Part shown: positions 25,437 to 34,367 of the stretch, piece by piece
Position numbering within the stretch: position 1 is the first letter of the stretch
How the letters are laid out: the number at the start of each line of letters is the position of its first letter
Assembly: GCA_045114775.1 (NCBI GenBank)
Contig: JBGULC010000044.1
Coordinates: forward strand, 1-64,000
Direction: 5' to 3'
Source of the DNA: UBA3792 sp045114775
GTDB lineage: Bacteria; Bacillota; Clostridia; Christensenellales; CAG-138
Length of the DNA stretch: 64,000 nucleotides
Position numbers and translations under genes: made by a program
The notes under the pieces: generated by a model
Database searches by the model: none
Seen by the model: the letters and a program-made list of their open reading frames with translations, nothing else
Told to the model about the DNA's origin: nothing

Positions 25437-26337
25437 CCTCTCCTCCGTTATCCGTCGCTTCCTTCAGAAGCGCTTCCAGATCTTCGCGGTCAAACTTGTA
25501 TGCTTTTCCGCAGAACTGACAGGTCAGCTCCGCTTTTCCGTCCTGTTCGATCAAATCGGCAAGCTCTTTTGCGCCGATCGAGATCATTGCGCGTTCGAGC
25601 CGTTCGCGGGAACAGTCGCAGGAAAACGCCGGTGTGAACCGATCGGTAAACTCGGCGTCCAGATCCTTGAACAGATCCTTAAGGATCGTCTCAAGCGTTT
25701 CGCCCTCCGCAAGACGCGTTCCGAGCGTCGGGATCCGGTCCGCGATCGCCATGACGCGTTCGATCGCTTCGTCGGGACAGTTCGGCATCGTCTGGATCAA
25801 AAGGCCGCCTGCGCCTGTCACGAAGCCGTCCGCGGCGTTTTCATGCACGCCGAGATATACGATCGAAGGCTGTTGCTCGCTTGCCGTGAAATACTGCGCA
25901 AAGTCCTCCGCAATTTCGCCGGAGATCAGGTTGCACATGCCCACGTACGGCTCCTTCAGGCCGAGATCTCGGATCATCGTCAGCTTGCCGCCGGTTCCGA
26001 CATAGCCGCGCACATCCAGCTTGCCGTCCGCGCGCAAAGGCAGCTCAACGGACGGATCCGTCGCATAGCCCTTTACGAATCCCCCGTGTCTTCCGACGCA
26101 GACGAGATTCCCGGACGGTCCGTTTCCCGCGATCACGGTGGTGACGGTATCGCCTTTGTTCTTGCACAGCGTGGCGGCGATGCTTGTCATCAAAAGCTGC
26201 CGTCCGAGCGCTGCAGTCGCAACGCGGGACAGGTGATGCGTGCTTTGTGCGTCGCGTACGAGCTGCGTACCGTCGATCGCGGCAAAGCGAAGCGCACGGT
26301 CTGTCAGCATTCCGTGCAGTATGATATCTTTTCGCAT
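25426..26337 (-). CDS. hslO: redox-regulated chaperone Hsp33
   Basis: Holdase chaperone of 303 residues that is activated by oxidation. The C-terminal zinc-thiol switch is present as a CDC pair and a CQFC pair near residues 245-280. The N-terminal fold begins with MRKDIILHGM and contains GPSGNLVCVG. The ribosome site is GGAGGG. It lies one base after the methyltransferase gene in the murB operon. In an anaerobe it would serve during oxygen exposure. Confidence 0.95.
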   Translation of the reverse strand: MRKDIILHGMLTDRALRFAAIDGTQLVRDAQSTHHLSRVATAALGRQLLMTSIAATLCKNKGDTVTTVIAGNGPSGNLVCVGRHGGFVKGYATDPSVELPLRADGKLDVRGYVGTGGKLTMIRDLGLKEPYVGMCNLISGEIAEDFAQYFTASEQQPSIVYLGVHENAADGFVTGAGGLLIQTMPNCPDEAIERVMAIADRIPTLGTRLAEGETLETILKDLFKDLDAEFTDRFTPAFSCDCSRERLERAMISIGAKELADLIEQDGKAELTCQFCGKAYKFDREDLEALLKEATDNGGEDEQ

Positions 26338-26338
26338 T

Positions 26339-27085
26339 TCAGTCCCTCCTTACCGCAGCAAACTGCAGCCGCTCACTGTTCTGCCGCGGCGGTTCGCGCG
26401 TGAACGCGTCATATACCTGAACGTCCTTAAAGCCCGCGCGTGCAAGCGCGCGCTTCAGTTCATCGATCGAATACGCCCGCTGTACGTGCTTTTCCGTAAA
26501 ACGGTCGTACAGATCGTCCTTTTTCACGAAGCAGGTAAGTTCCATCTCGCACAACTTCGTTTTCGGATCGTAGTTGTTTTTCCAGATATAGGCGTAGTCT
26601 TCGGTCTCCTCCGTAAAGGTATTCGTGCCGAGGATCTTCCGAAGCTTGTACGCCGAAGAAACGTCAAAGAGCAGAAGCCCGCCCGTTCTGAGGCTGTCGT
26701 GCGCATGGCGGAAAAAGGATTCCGCATCCTGTAAGGAAAGCAGATAATTCACGCCGTCGCAAACAGAAAGGATCGCATCGACGGGTTTGTGGATCCTGAG
26801 CTTCCGCATATCCTCGCAGATGAAGATGATCTGTCTTGCGCCTTGCATGAACGCGTTGTTCCGCGCTTCCATCAGCATTTCCGGCGACACGTCGTTGCCT
26901 GTCACATGGTACCCGCGCCGATAGAGCCGGATCGCATTCGCGCCGGTGCCGCAGGCGCAATCGAGAATATTATGCGCGCCGGCTTCTTTCAGAAAACCGT
27001 CGAGATAGTCGATCCACGCGTCGCGGTCGACGTCGTGCATCATTTTGTCATAAACCTCCGCAAACGCGGAATACTGCCGTTTCAT
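26339..27085 (-). CDS. class I SAM-dependent methyltransferase
   Basis: Protein of 248 residues with a Rossmann-fold methyltransferase domain. SAM motif I is LDCACGTGANA near residues 40-50, followed by VTGNDVSPEML and a motif IV region DAILSVCDGVNYLL. The start FAEVYDKMMHDVD matches a common Firmicutes family of small-molecule or RNA methyltransferases with no firm substrate. It overlaps whiA by four bases and precedes hslO by one. Its place in an otherwise conserved operon is the only functional hint. Confidence 0.85.
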   Translation of the reverse strand: MKRQYSAFAEVYDKMMHDVDRDAWIDYLDGFLKEAGAHNILDCACGTGANAIRLYRRGYHVTGNDVSPEMLMEARNNAFMQGARQIIFICEDMRKLRIHKPVDAILSVCDGVNYLLSLQDAESFFRHAHDSLRTGGLLLFDVSSAYKLRKILGTNTFTEETEDYAYIWKNNYDPKTKLCEMELTCFVKKDDLYDRFTEKHVQRAYSIDELKRALARAGFKDVQVYDAFTREPPRQNSERLQFAAVRRD

Positions 27086-28014
27086 GTTTCCTCCAATCCT
27101 TCCGCAAGCTTCATCAGCCGATCGAGCCGATGATACATGCCGGATTTCTGTATATCCGCCAAATCCGCAAGCTCCTGTACCGTTGCGTCCGGATGCGCAA
27201 GCCTAAGCATCGCCGCCTGCTGAAGCCCTGCGGGAAGCGAACGGATCCCGATCCTCTTGTCGATCAGGGCGATCGCGGACTGCTGCCGCAGGGAAGCGAC
27301 GACCTGCTTGTCCAGATTCGCCGTTTCGCAGTTGCTGGTGCGGTTGATATAGTTCCGCATATCCTTTTCCACACGAACGCTTTCAAGCGAAAGCGCCGAC
27401 GTATTTGCGCCGATCAGCGCAAGCATGCCGCTGACGTCGTCTCCGTCTTTGAGATACACGACGTACCGGTCGCCGTTCCGTACCGAGAGCTTTGCCCGAA
27501 GCTGAAAGGACTTCAGCATATCCCGAACCTGCTCCGCAACAGCAGCAGATCGGAAAACGATCTCAAAATGATATCCGCGCTTCGGATCGACACAGCTTCC
27601 GCCGCCGAGAAAGCATCCGCGCAAAAAGGCACGTCGATTATCGTCATTTTCGAAAACAAGCTTCGGGATCTCGCTCATCAGGCGCAATCCGTTTTCCGTC
27701 TGTACCATGGCGCCGGTCTCCCGGAACAGCTTTTCGGTCTCGGCGCCGGAAAGCGTCACTTCATAAAACGGTTTTCTGCGATGTTCGCGTAGCTTTTCCT
27801 CCACGACTGCATCCAAAGAAAACACACTGAGCGCGATCGACGCAATATGCTTTGCAACGGCGGGATGCTCGGTATGATAAAACAGCGCCGGTGTCCGTGA
27901 GATGCGGATCCCGCCCGCGGTGAACGTCGCCCCGGAAAGCTGCGCAAGGCGCTGGTCCGCGTTTTTGACACGAATGCGGATCAGTTCTTCCTTGCAATCC
28001 GATGAAAAGCTCAT
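27082..28014 (-). CDS. whiA: WhiA, DUF199-type regulator with homing-endonuclease-like fold
   Basis: DNA-binding protein of 310 residues, starting MSFSSDCKEEL. A degenerate LAGLIDADG-like core is seen (AFLRGCFLGGGSCVDP), followed by a C-terminal helix-turn-helix (TVQELADLADIQKSGMYHRL). In Gram-positives it influences cell division and sporulation genes. The start overlaps the rapZ stop by four bases. The usual order is rapZ-yvcK-whiA, and yvcK is absent here. Confidence 0.94.
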   Translation of the reverse strand: MSFSSDCKEELIRIRVKNADQRLAQLSGATFTAGGIRISRTPALFYHTEHPAVAKHIASIALSVFSLDAVVEEKLREHRRKPFYEVTLSGAETEKLFRETGAMVQTENGLRLMSEIPKLVFENDDNRRAFLRGCFLGGGSCVDPKRGYHFEIVFRSAAVAEQVRDMLKSFQLRAKLSVRNGDRYVVYLKDGDDVSGMLALIGANTSALSLESVRVEKDMRNYINRTSNCETANLDKQVVASLRQQSAIALIDKRIGIRSLPAGLQQAAMLRLAHPDATVQELADLADIQKSGMYHRLDRLMKLAEGLEET

Positions 28015-28904
28015 AGTTCCCTCTTCTTTGTACGCGATTCGATGTCCTGCAGTTCGCGTTTGGCGTCTCTGTGATAGATGCGGACCGCGTAGCCGTGCTT
28101 GCGCATACGGCTTGCCATTTCCTCCGCCGCCGCAACGGAACGGTGTCTGCCGCCCGTGCAGCCGAAGCAAACGCGCAGGATATGCTTGTCCTGCATCTCG
28201 AACAGCGGCAAAAGGTCCGTTATGGATTTCTCAAGCTGATCGAGGTATTCCGTTACATACGGTCTGCTGAGCACGAATTCCCGAACCGGCTGATCGAATC
28301 CGGACAGGTATCGCATATCCTCATAGTAAAACGGGTTCTCGGCAAAGCGCATGTCGATGACCATATCGGCGTCTACCGGCACGCCGCGCTTATAGCCGAA
28401 GCTTGACAGGATCAGCGTCATCTGCTCCCGGTTCATCTCCGGGATAAACTTTTCGAGGCATTTCGAAAGATCCCTCGCTTCGATATCGCTCGTATCGAGC
28501 ACAAAGTCGGCTGCATCCCGTATCGCGGACAGGTACACGCGTTCCGATCGTACGCCGGATTCGGCTTCGCCCGCAAGGCCGAGCGGATGACGCTTTCTCG
28601 TCTCGTTATAGCGGCGGCGCAGCACGTCGTCCCTTGCGTCCAGAAACAGGATCGAATACTCTACGTCGATCTTACGGATCTCTTTAAGCAGCATTTCCGG
28701 GCTTCTGGACAGCAGACTTTCCCGAGAGTCCAGCGTGACTGCGGCACGGCTGATCGGCGGCTTCGCATTCCGGCAAAGCGTGATGAATTCGCCGAGCATC
28801 GGCGACGGCAGATTGTCGACGCAGAAAAAGCCCATATCCTCGAGTGATTTCAGCGCGAGCGACTTGCCCGCTCCGCTCATTCCCGTGACGATCAAAAGAT
28901 CCAT
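28011..28904 (-). CDS. rapZ: RapZ/YvcJ nucleotide-binding protein
   Basis: P-loop ATP/GTP-binding protein of 297 residues. Walker A GMSGAGKS is at about residues 8-15, and the C-terminal domain has CFGCTGGRHRSVAAAE. In E. coli it steers decay of a small RNA controlling amino-sugar synthesis; the role in Firmicutes (YvcJ) is less clear. It lies four bases after murB and overlaps whiA. This links cell-wall precursor synthesis, amino-sugar control and a division regulator in one transcript. Confidence 0.94.
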   Translation of the reverse strand: MDLLIVTGMSGAGKSLALKSLEDMGFFCVDNLPSPMLGEFITLCRNAKPPISRAAVTLDSRESLLSRSPEMLLKEIRKIDVEYSILFLDARDDVLRRRYNETRKRHPLGLAGEAESGVRSERVYLSAIRDAADFVLDTSDIEARDLSKCLEKFIPEMNREQMTLILSSFGYKRGVPVDADMVIDMRFAENPFYYEDMRYLSGFDQPVREFVLSRPYVTEYLDQLEKSITDLLPLFEMQDKHILRVCFGCTGGRHRSVAAAEEMASRMRKHGYAVRIYHRDAKRELQDIESRTKKREL

Positions 28905-28908
28905 AGCA

Positions 28909-29805
28909 TCACCCTCCGATTCGCTTGACTTCAGGTTCCAGAGAAACGCCGGTCTGTTCGTAGACGACCTTCCTGACATGCGCGATCAGCGCGGAAATAT
29001 CCGTTTCCGTCGCGCCGCCCGTATTGACGATAAATCCCGCATGTTTCGGAGAGACCTGCGCGCCGCCGACCGAACACCCCTTCAATCCGCAGCCGTCGAT
29101 CAGCGCGCCTGCAAAATATCCCTCCGGGCGCTTGAACGTGCTTCCCGCGGACGGCAGCTCAAGCGGCTGCTTTTCACGGCGCTTTTCCATGCATTCCTGC
29201 ATGGTTTTTGCCGCCGATCCGTCGTCCTCGCAAAGCGCGAACTCTGCTTCGAGCGCTACTGCGTTCGGGAAGCTGAACGCGCTTCTCCGATACCCGAGAT
29301 CGGCTTCCTGCACGTCGACCCATTCGTCGACGCCGTCGCGCAGGATGCGGATGCGTTTCAGGATCTGCTTGATCTCTCCGCCGTACGCGCCTGCGTTCAT
29401 TGCGCAAGCGCCGCCGACCGTTCCCGGAATGCCCGCCAGTCGTTCCATCCCGGAAAGTCCCTTTTTGACTGTCTCCCTCGAAAGCTGCATCAAGGACGTT
29501 CCGCAGCATGCGATCACGGTCGTTCCGCGATAGATCGGTTCATGCAGCGGCGCATCGAATCGGATCACAAGCCCGTCGAAGCCGCGATCAGAGGCAAGGA
29601 TATTCGTCCCTCTGCCCAGCAGCGCGACAGGCATGCCGTTGCTTTCGGCAAACCGAATGCCTTCCGCAATGGCGCAATACGTTTTCGGGCGCATCACTAA
29701 ACGCGCCGGTCCGCCGACGTGAAAGCTGGTCAGTTCGGAAAGCGGCACATTGTGCTCAATTTCGAACTGACTCGATATCTTTATATCTCCCCTATGTATG
29801 ATCAT
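28909..29805 (-). CDS. murB: UDP-N-acetylenolpyruvoylglucosamine reductase MurB
   Basis: FAD enzyme of 298 residues that reduces UDP-GlcNAc-enolpyruvate to UDP-MurNAc for peptidoglycan. FAD-binding pieces TSFHVGGPA and the central GIPGTVGGACAMNAGAYG are present, as is the catalytic serine/glutamate region near PSAGSTFKRPEG. The ATG of MIIHRGD is preceded by TATAAT six bases upstream and no ribosome site, so a leaderless mRNA is likely. First gene of a seven-gene operon ending at the RlmL-like gene. Confidence 0.95.
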   Translation of the reverse strand: MIIHRGDIKISSQFEIEHNVPLSELTSFHVGGPARLVMRPKTYCAIAEGIRFAESNGMPVALLGRGTNILASDRGFDGLVIRFDAPLHEPIYRGTTVIACCGTSLMQLSRETVKKGLSGMERLAGIPGTVGGACAMNAGAYGGEIKQILKRIRILRDGVDEWVDVQEADLGYRRSAFSFPNAVALEAEFALCEDDGSAAKTMQECMEKRREKQPLELPSAGSTFKRPEGYFAGALIDGCGLKGCSVGGAQVSPKHAGFIVNTGGATETDISALIAHVRKVVYEQTGVSLEPEVKRIGG

Positions 29806-29811
29806 GACCGT

Positions 29812-29840
29812 ATTATAACAAAATTCCGCAGGACGCACAA
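29812..29840 (-). promoter_or_regulatory. promoter of the murB operon, predicted leaderless
   Basis: TTGTGC, a 17-base spacer and TATAAT on the minus strand, then six bases to the murB ATG. This is the same spacing as before the M50, ABC exporter and DUF512 genes. Confidence 0.6.
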
Positions 29841-29843
29841 CAC

Positions 29844-30815
29844 CTATCTGTATAATTCCTGCAAACGATTTGTAAAACGATTTTGCGCCTCTCCGTCTCC
29901 CGCTCTTGCCAGAACAGCGTCTGCATGAAGCGAATCGTATTCCGCCTGCCATCGGAACGGATCGACTGTACGCACGTTCTCATATGTACGGAATATTTGT
30001 TTCAGCGAAGCGTCGGGCGGTGTGTTTTTAACGTCGTTCCGAACGCTTATCAGCCCAAGGGCATTCAGGGATTGCTGTGATTCCTGCTCTGAAAGGAACG
30101 CGATAAAGCCGAGAATCGCGTTTGCCTTGTCCGCATCCGTTTCCCGGTCGATCCCGATCCAGCAGACGGCGTCCGTGAACTCGTCGATCGGCTCCGTCGA
30201 AGCAAGCGCAAAGCCCTCTTTATACCGGATCAGATCGCCAGCCCGTCTGAGATCCAGATACAGGACGTCCGCCCTGTCCTCGGCAGCGTCGTCCTTCCCA
30301 GCGTTCAGCCTTGCGGCAAGGACGTCGTCGCAATAGTACGCCTTTCCGCCGGCGTTCTCCGGCGTCCTGACCAATCTGCAATATCCCGAATAGCAATATG
30401 GTACGGCACGATCGGCTTGCGCAAGTCCCGGCCTCAGCGGCAGCGTCAGATCGGGGATCGCCTGCAGTCTGTCGGGGTACAGAGACCCCGAGAAAAACGA
30501 ATACGCGTCCGGGATCCTTCCGTTTTCGATCCGCTCGTAAAGCGCCGCCTCGTCCATACCCTCGATCTCAATGAACACGCCCTTATGCTTCTTTTCATAG
30601 GCTTTCGCCCGATCTCTGAGCCACTGCGTCAGGCTCCCTGTATACGGTCGATGCCGCACAATATGGTACAGAACGATCGAACCCGTGTACGCAGGCTCCT
30701 TTCTCACAAACCGGGGATCGGTATAGGATTCCTGTGCGCGCTTCACGAGATAAGCCGGTGAAAAAAGCAGAAACAGGACCAGTCCCGTACAGACAATGAT
30801 ACGCAAAATCTTCAT
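29844..30815 (-). CDS. exported extracellular solute-binding-like protein
   Basis: Protein of about 323 residues with an N-terminal hydrophobic segment (about 6-23) that is a signal peptide or membrane anchor. No lipobox cysteine sits at a cleavage site. The body has features of ABC solute-binding proteins, such as AKAYEKKHKGVFIEIEGMD and a late AILGFIAFLSEQESQQSL. No transporter permease is nearby. The gene is divergent from spoIIAA, so it may belong to the sporulation or envelope programme. No clear ribosome site precedes MKILRIIV, so the start is likely but not certain. Confidence 0.6.
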   Translation of the reverse strand: MKILRIIVCTGLVLFLLFSPAYLVKRAQESYTDPRFVRKEPAYTGSIVLYHIVRHRPYTGSLTQWLRDRAKAYEKKHKGVFIEIEGMDEAALYERIENGRIPDAYSFFSGSLYPDRLQAIPDLTLPLRPGLAQADRAVPYCYSGYCRLVRTPENAGGKAYYCDDVLAARLNAGKDDAAEDRADVLYLDLRRAGDLIRYKEGFALASTEPIDEFTDAVCWIGIDRETDADKANAILGFIAFLSEQESQQSLNALGLISVRNDVKNTPPDASLKQIFRTYENVRTVDPFRWQAEYDSLHADAVLARAGDGEAQNRFTNRLQELYR

Positions 30816-30930
30816 GATACAGCTTATTCGACGAAACAAGTCTCCATTCGTCAGAGCCTGTCCGCTTTCGCAAAAGGATGCAGAATACAAACGTCGTATA
30901 TATACCTGAACCAGAATCGGAGGTGGAAGG

Positions 30931-31236
30931 ATGGAATTGAATGCACAAAAGCGCGGAACGCGTTTATCGGTCCGGCTGTCGGGCGAGCTGGATCATCACA
31001 GTGCCGAACAGACACGGATCATGCTCGACACGCTTCTCAAGGATGTTACGATACACGAGCTTGTACTCGACCTTTCCGGCATGACTTTTATGGACAGCGC
31101 AGGGCTCGGCGTGGTGCTCGGAAGATTCCGAAAGCTCTCGATGCGCGGCGGCAAGCTCGTCCTGAAGGGCGTGAATCCGTCCGTTGACCGGATCTTCCGA
31201 ATGTCCGGGCTGTATGCGATCGTAGAAAGGCAGTAA
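30931..31236 (+). CDS. spoIIAA: anti-sigma F factor antagonist SpoIIAA
   Basis: STAS-domain protein of 101 residues. The unphosphorylated form frees sigma F from SpoIIAB in the forespore. The phosphorylatable serine is Ser56 in MDSAGLG. It has GGAGG before its ATG and is first of spoIIAA-spoIIAB-sigF, with 11 bases to the next gene. I could not find a convincing sigma-H promoter in the short upstream region. Confidence 0.94.
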   Translation: MELNAQKRGTRLSVRLSGELDHHSAEQTRIMLDTLLKDVTIHELVLDLSGMTFMDSAGLGVVLGRFRKLSMRGGKLVLKGVNPSVDRIFRMSGLYAIVERQ

Positions 31237-31247
31237 GGAGGCAGGCA

Positions 31248-31676
31248 ATGCATAACGAAATGGAAGTACGGTTTCTCTCCCTATCCGGAAACGAGAGCTT
31301 TGCACGCGCTGCAGCTGCAGCCTTTGCCGCACAGATGAATCCCGGGATCGAAGAGCTTTCCGATATCCGAACGGCGGTATCGGAAGCCGTGACGAACGCG
31401 ATCATTCACGGATACGATCAGAATTGCGATCGCATCGTAACGATGCAAATGGAAATCGAAGAGGACAATCTGACCGTAATCGTACACGACGACGGATGCG
31501 GGATCGGCGACGTCGAGCTTGCGCGCAAGCCCTTCTATACCTCGAAGCCGGAACTCGAGCGTTCGGGGATGGGATTTTCCGTCATGGAAGCGTTTATGGA
31601 TTCGGTGACCGTGGACTCGACGCTCGGGCAAGGCACGACGGTCACGATGCGAAAAACGATCCGTCATGCAAGCTGA
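31248..31676 (+). CDS. spoIIAB: anti-sigma F factor / serine kinase SpoIIAB
   Basis: GHKL-type protein of 142 residues that binds and inhibits sigma F and phosphorylates SpoIIAA. The ATP pocket is seen as the N-box EAVTNAIIHG, the G1 box DDGCGIGD and the G2 region GMGFSVMEAF. It overlaps the sigF start by 11 bases. The overlap should keep the anti-sigma to sigma ratio tightly linked, as in other spore formers. Confidence 0.95.
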   Translation: MHNEMEVRFLSLSGNESFARAAAAAFAAQMNPGIEELSDIRTAVSEAVTNAIIHGYDQNCDRIVTMQMEIEEDNLTVIVHDDGCGIGDVELARKPFYTSKPELERSGMGFSVMEAFMDSVTVDSTLGQGTTVTMRKTIRHAS

Positions 31677-32370
31677 TCAGGAAGCGTTATCGGCAAAAAT
31701 CAGGCTTGCGCAGGACGGCGATCAGGAAGCGGAGCAGGCGCTTTTGATCGAAAACATGCCGCTTGTGATCGCGATTGCGAAACGGTATCTGAACAGCGGA
31801 CTGGAAATGGACGATCTTCGGCAGCTCGGTTCAATCGGGCTTTTAAAAGCGATCCGGCGTTTTGACGCTAGCTACAACGTCTGCTTTTCGACGTACGCCG
31901 TTCCGCTGATCGCCGGAGAGATCCGAAGGTACCTTCGGGACGACGGCATCGTCCGGTTTTCGAGAAGCGCCAAATCCCTCGCGCTGCGCGTTCGACAGGC
32001 GCTGTCCGAAGAGCCCGGATTGACCGTTTCGGCGCTTGCCGAACGGCTGCATGTTTCGGCGGAAGAGCTTGCCGCGGCTTTTGCAAGCGATACCCCGGTA
32101 TGCTCGCTCGACGAACCGCTTCCGAACGGCGACGGCAGCCGGTTCGACAGCATCGGCACGGAAAGCGAGGAGGAAAAATCGGTCAGAAGAATGACGCTTT
32201 TAGACGCGCTCGGTACGCTTACCGGGCGCGAACGTACGTTGATGCAGCTTCGCTACCGTGAAGAAAAGACGCAGGCCGAGGTCGGCAGACTGCTCGGCAT
32301 CTCGCAGGTGCAGGTATCGCGCCTCGAAAAAAAGATCCTGCTCTCGCTGCGGAGCAGGATGCAGGATTAA
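31666..32370 (+). CDS. sigF: RNA polymerase sigma-F factor
   Basis: Forespore-specific sigma factor of 234 residues. Region 2 has DLRQLGSIGLLKAIRRFD and CFSTYAVPLIAGEIRRYLRD. Region 4 has the helix-turn-helix QAEVGRLLGISQVQVSRLEK. It is the third gene of spoIIAA-spoIIAB-sigF. Its 3' end overlaps the convergent plsY gene by four bases, leaving no room for a terminator between them. dacF and spoVA, which flank spoIIA in some bacilli, are not adjacent here. Confidence 0.95.
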   Translation: MQADQEALSAKIRLAQDGDQEAEQALLIENMPLVIAIAKRYLNSGLEMDDLRQLGSIGLLKAIRRFDASYNVCFSTYAVPLIAGEIRRYLRDDGIVRFSRSAKSLALRVRQALSEEPGLTVSALAERLHVSAEELAAAFASDTPVCSLDEPLPNGDGSRFDSIGTESEEEKSVRRMTLLDALGTLTGRERTLMQLRYREEKTQAEVGRLLGISQVQVSRLEKKILLSLRSRMQD

Positions 32371-33032
32371 CGCTTGTTTCCGGAGGAGATCGCCTTCTCC
32401 TCCCCGCGCAAAAGGCGTTTGATGTTGTCCTTGTGACGGATCAGCAGCAGAAGCACGACCGGCGCAACGAAGAACAGAAGGTATTTGTCGGCATTTCCCG
32501 TCGCCCAAACGATATAGGTCCCGATGAGATACGAGATCGCCGTCAGAATCGACACCAGCGAAACGCGCTTCCAGATCAGAAAGATCACGACTGCGATCAC
32601 GGTCGAAACGATTGCCGCCTGCCAGCAGAGGCACCAGGTCATGGCGTAAGCGGATGCAGCGCCTTTGCCGCCTTTGAACTGAAACAGGACCGGGTAGCAA
32701 TGCCCGACCACAACAAACGAGCTTGCAATATATCCGCCGAGCAGCACGGAAACGGCATGATCCGTCTCATGGATCCCAAGCCAGCCGCCGATCAGCCTGC
32801 CGATGAAAAACGCAGCGACGCATTTTCCCGCGTCTCCGAGAAACGTCATAAGCCCGTAATACTTGCCGTACACGCGGACCATGTTGGTCGTGCCCGCGTT
32901 TCCGCTCCCGTACAGGCGCACGTCGTCGCGGAATTTCAGGCGGCTGATGATCAGCGCCGTCTGCATATTTCCAATCAAATACCCGATGATCGCAACGGCT
33001 GCGATCACCGCCGCATTCCATTCTCCGATCAT
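32367..33032 (-). CDS. plsY: acyl-phosphate:glycerol-3-phosphate acyltransferase PlsY
   Basis: Membrane acyltransferase of 221 residues with about six membrane segments. It makes lysophosphatidate from acyl phosphate and glycerol 3-phosphate. The family motifs GSGNAGTTN (usually GSGNPGATN) and GHCYPV...FKGGKG are present. It is the last gene of DUF512-der-plsY, nine bases after der, and ends convergent with and overlapping sigF. Confidence 0.94.
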   Translation of the reverse strand: MIGEWNAAVIAAVAIIGYLIGNMQTALIISRLKFRDDVRLYGSGNAGTTNMVRVYGKYYGLMTFLGDAGKCVAAFFIGRLIGGWLGIHETDHAVSVLLGGYIASSFVVVGHCYPVLFQFKGGKGAASAYAMTWCLCWQAAIVSTVIAVVIFLIWKRVSLVSILTAISYLIGTYIVWATGNADKYLLFFVAPVVLLLLIRHKDNIKRLLRGEEKAISSGNKR

Positions 33033-33041
33033 TGCAAACGG

Positions 33042-34364
33042 TTACTCCTCTCTCGTTCTGTTGCGGAACAGGATCTTAATCGGCGTGCCCGTAAATCCGA
33101 AGGTCTTTCGGAAATAGTTGTCCAAATATCTCTCGTACGAGAAATGCACCAGCGTGGATTCATTGACAAAGATCACAAACGTCGGCGGCTGGATCGCGAC
33201 CTGCGTCGCGTAGTAGAGCTTGAGCCGACGCCCGTTCTGCGCAGGCGGCTCCGCCATGGAGACAGCCTCGTTCAGCACGTCGTTCAGCATGCCGGTCGGG
33301 ATCCTGCGGATGCTCTGCGCATAGACCTCTTCTACGTTTTCGAGGACCTTCTGCACGCGCTGACCCGTCTTTGCGCTGATAAACAGGAACGGTACGTAGC
33401 TCATGAACGCGAGATCGACCTCCATGTCCTTTTTGAACTTGTCCATGGTGTGCGTGTCCTTTTCGATCAGGTCCCACTTGTTTACGATCACGACCGAGGG
33501 CTTGCCCTCCTCGTGAACAAACCCCGCGATCTTGACGTCCTGCTCGGACAATCCCTGTTCCGCGTCGCAAACGAAGAGCACGACGTCCGCGCGGCGGATC
33601 GCCGCAAGCGAACGGATCACGCTGTAACGTTCGATGCTCTCGTCCTCGATCGCGCGTTTGCGTCGAATGCCCGCGGTGTCGATCAGCACATACTGGCGAC
33701 CGTTCTTCTCAAACGGCGTGTCGATCGCGTCGCGCGTCGTGCCGGGCACGTCCGAAACGATCACGCGCTCCTCGCCTAAAACGGCGTTTGTCAGGCTGGA
33801 TTTTCCGACGTTCGGTTTGCCGACGATCGCGATGTGGATCCGCGGATCCTCCTCCGCCTCCTCGGCGTTCGGGAAGTGCTCGCAGACCGCTTCCAGAAGA
33901 TCGCCGAGACCGATCCCCTGTCCGCCGGACAGGATATACGGTTCTCCGAGCCCGAGCTCGTAAAACTCCCAGATCGCCTCATAATATTTCGGCGCGTCAA
34001 GCTTGTTTACGGCGAGTACGACCGGCTTGCTGCTTTTGCGCAGCATCGCGGCGACCTCGCGGTCGGCGGCCGTCATGCCGTCCCGCCCGTCGGTCAGAAA
34101 GATAATGACGTCTGCGGTCTCGATCGCAAGCTCCGCCTGCCGGCGCATCTGCACGGCGATCTTGTCCTCGCTTGCCGGTTCGATGCCGCCGGTGTCGATC
34201 AGCGTGAATTTGCGGTCCAGCCATTCCGCGTCGCCGTAGATCCGGTCGCGCGTGACGCCCGGCGTATCCTCGACGATCGAGATCCGTTTCCCGGTGAGCC
34301 GGTTGAATAAGGTCGATTTGCCGACATTCGGCCGTCCGACGATCGCTACCAAAGGTTTTGCCAT
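33042..34364 (-). CDS. der: ribosome assembly GTPase Der (EngA)
   Basis: Double GTPase of 440 residues needed for 50S subunit maturation. Two G domains are visible with P-loops GRPNVGKST and GKPNVGKSS and specificity motifs NKLD and NKWD, followed by a KH-like RNA-binding domain. It starts three bases after the DUF512 gene and precedes plsY by nine bases, a Clostridia-type arrangement. Expression should depend on the leaderless promoter before DUF512. Confidence 0.97.
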   Translation of the reverse strand: MAKPLVAIVGRPNVGKSTLFNRLTGKRISIVEDTPGVTRDRIYGDAEWLDRKFTLIDTGGIEPASEDKIAVQMRRQAELAIETADVIIFLTDGRDGMTAADREVAAMLRKSSKPVVLAVNKLDAPKYYEAIWEFYELGLGEPYILSGGQGIGLGDLLEAVCEHFPNAEEAEEDPRIHIAIVGKPNVGKSSLTNAVLGEERVIVSDVPGTTRDAIDTPFEKNGRQYVLIDTAGIRRKRAIEDESIERYSVIRSLAAIRRADVVLFVCDAEQGLSEQDVKIAGFVHEEGKPSVVIVNKWDLIEKDTHTMDKFKKDMEVDLAFMSYVPFLFISAKTGQRVQKVLENVEEVYAQSIRRIPTGMLNDVLNEAVSMAEPPAQNGRRLKLYYATQVAIQPPTFVIFVNESTLVHFSYERYLDNYFRKTFGFTGTPIKILFRNRTREE

Positions 34365-34367
34365 AGT

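Noticed and set aside
30890..30930. Possible sigma-H promoter before spoIIAA (AAAGGATG ... TGAACC).
   Set aside because: The two boxes do not match the consensus at an acceptable spacing, so I did not annotate it.
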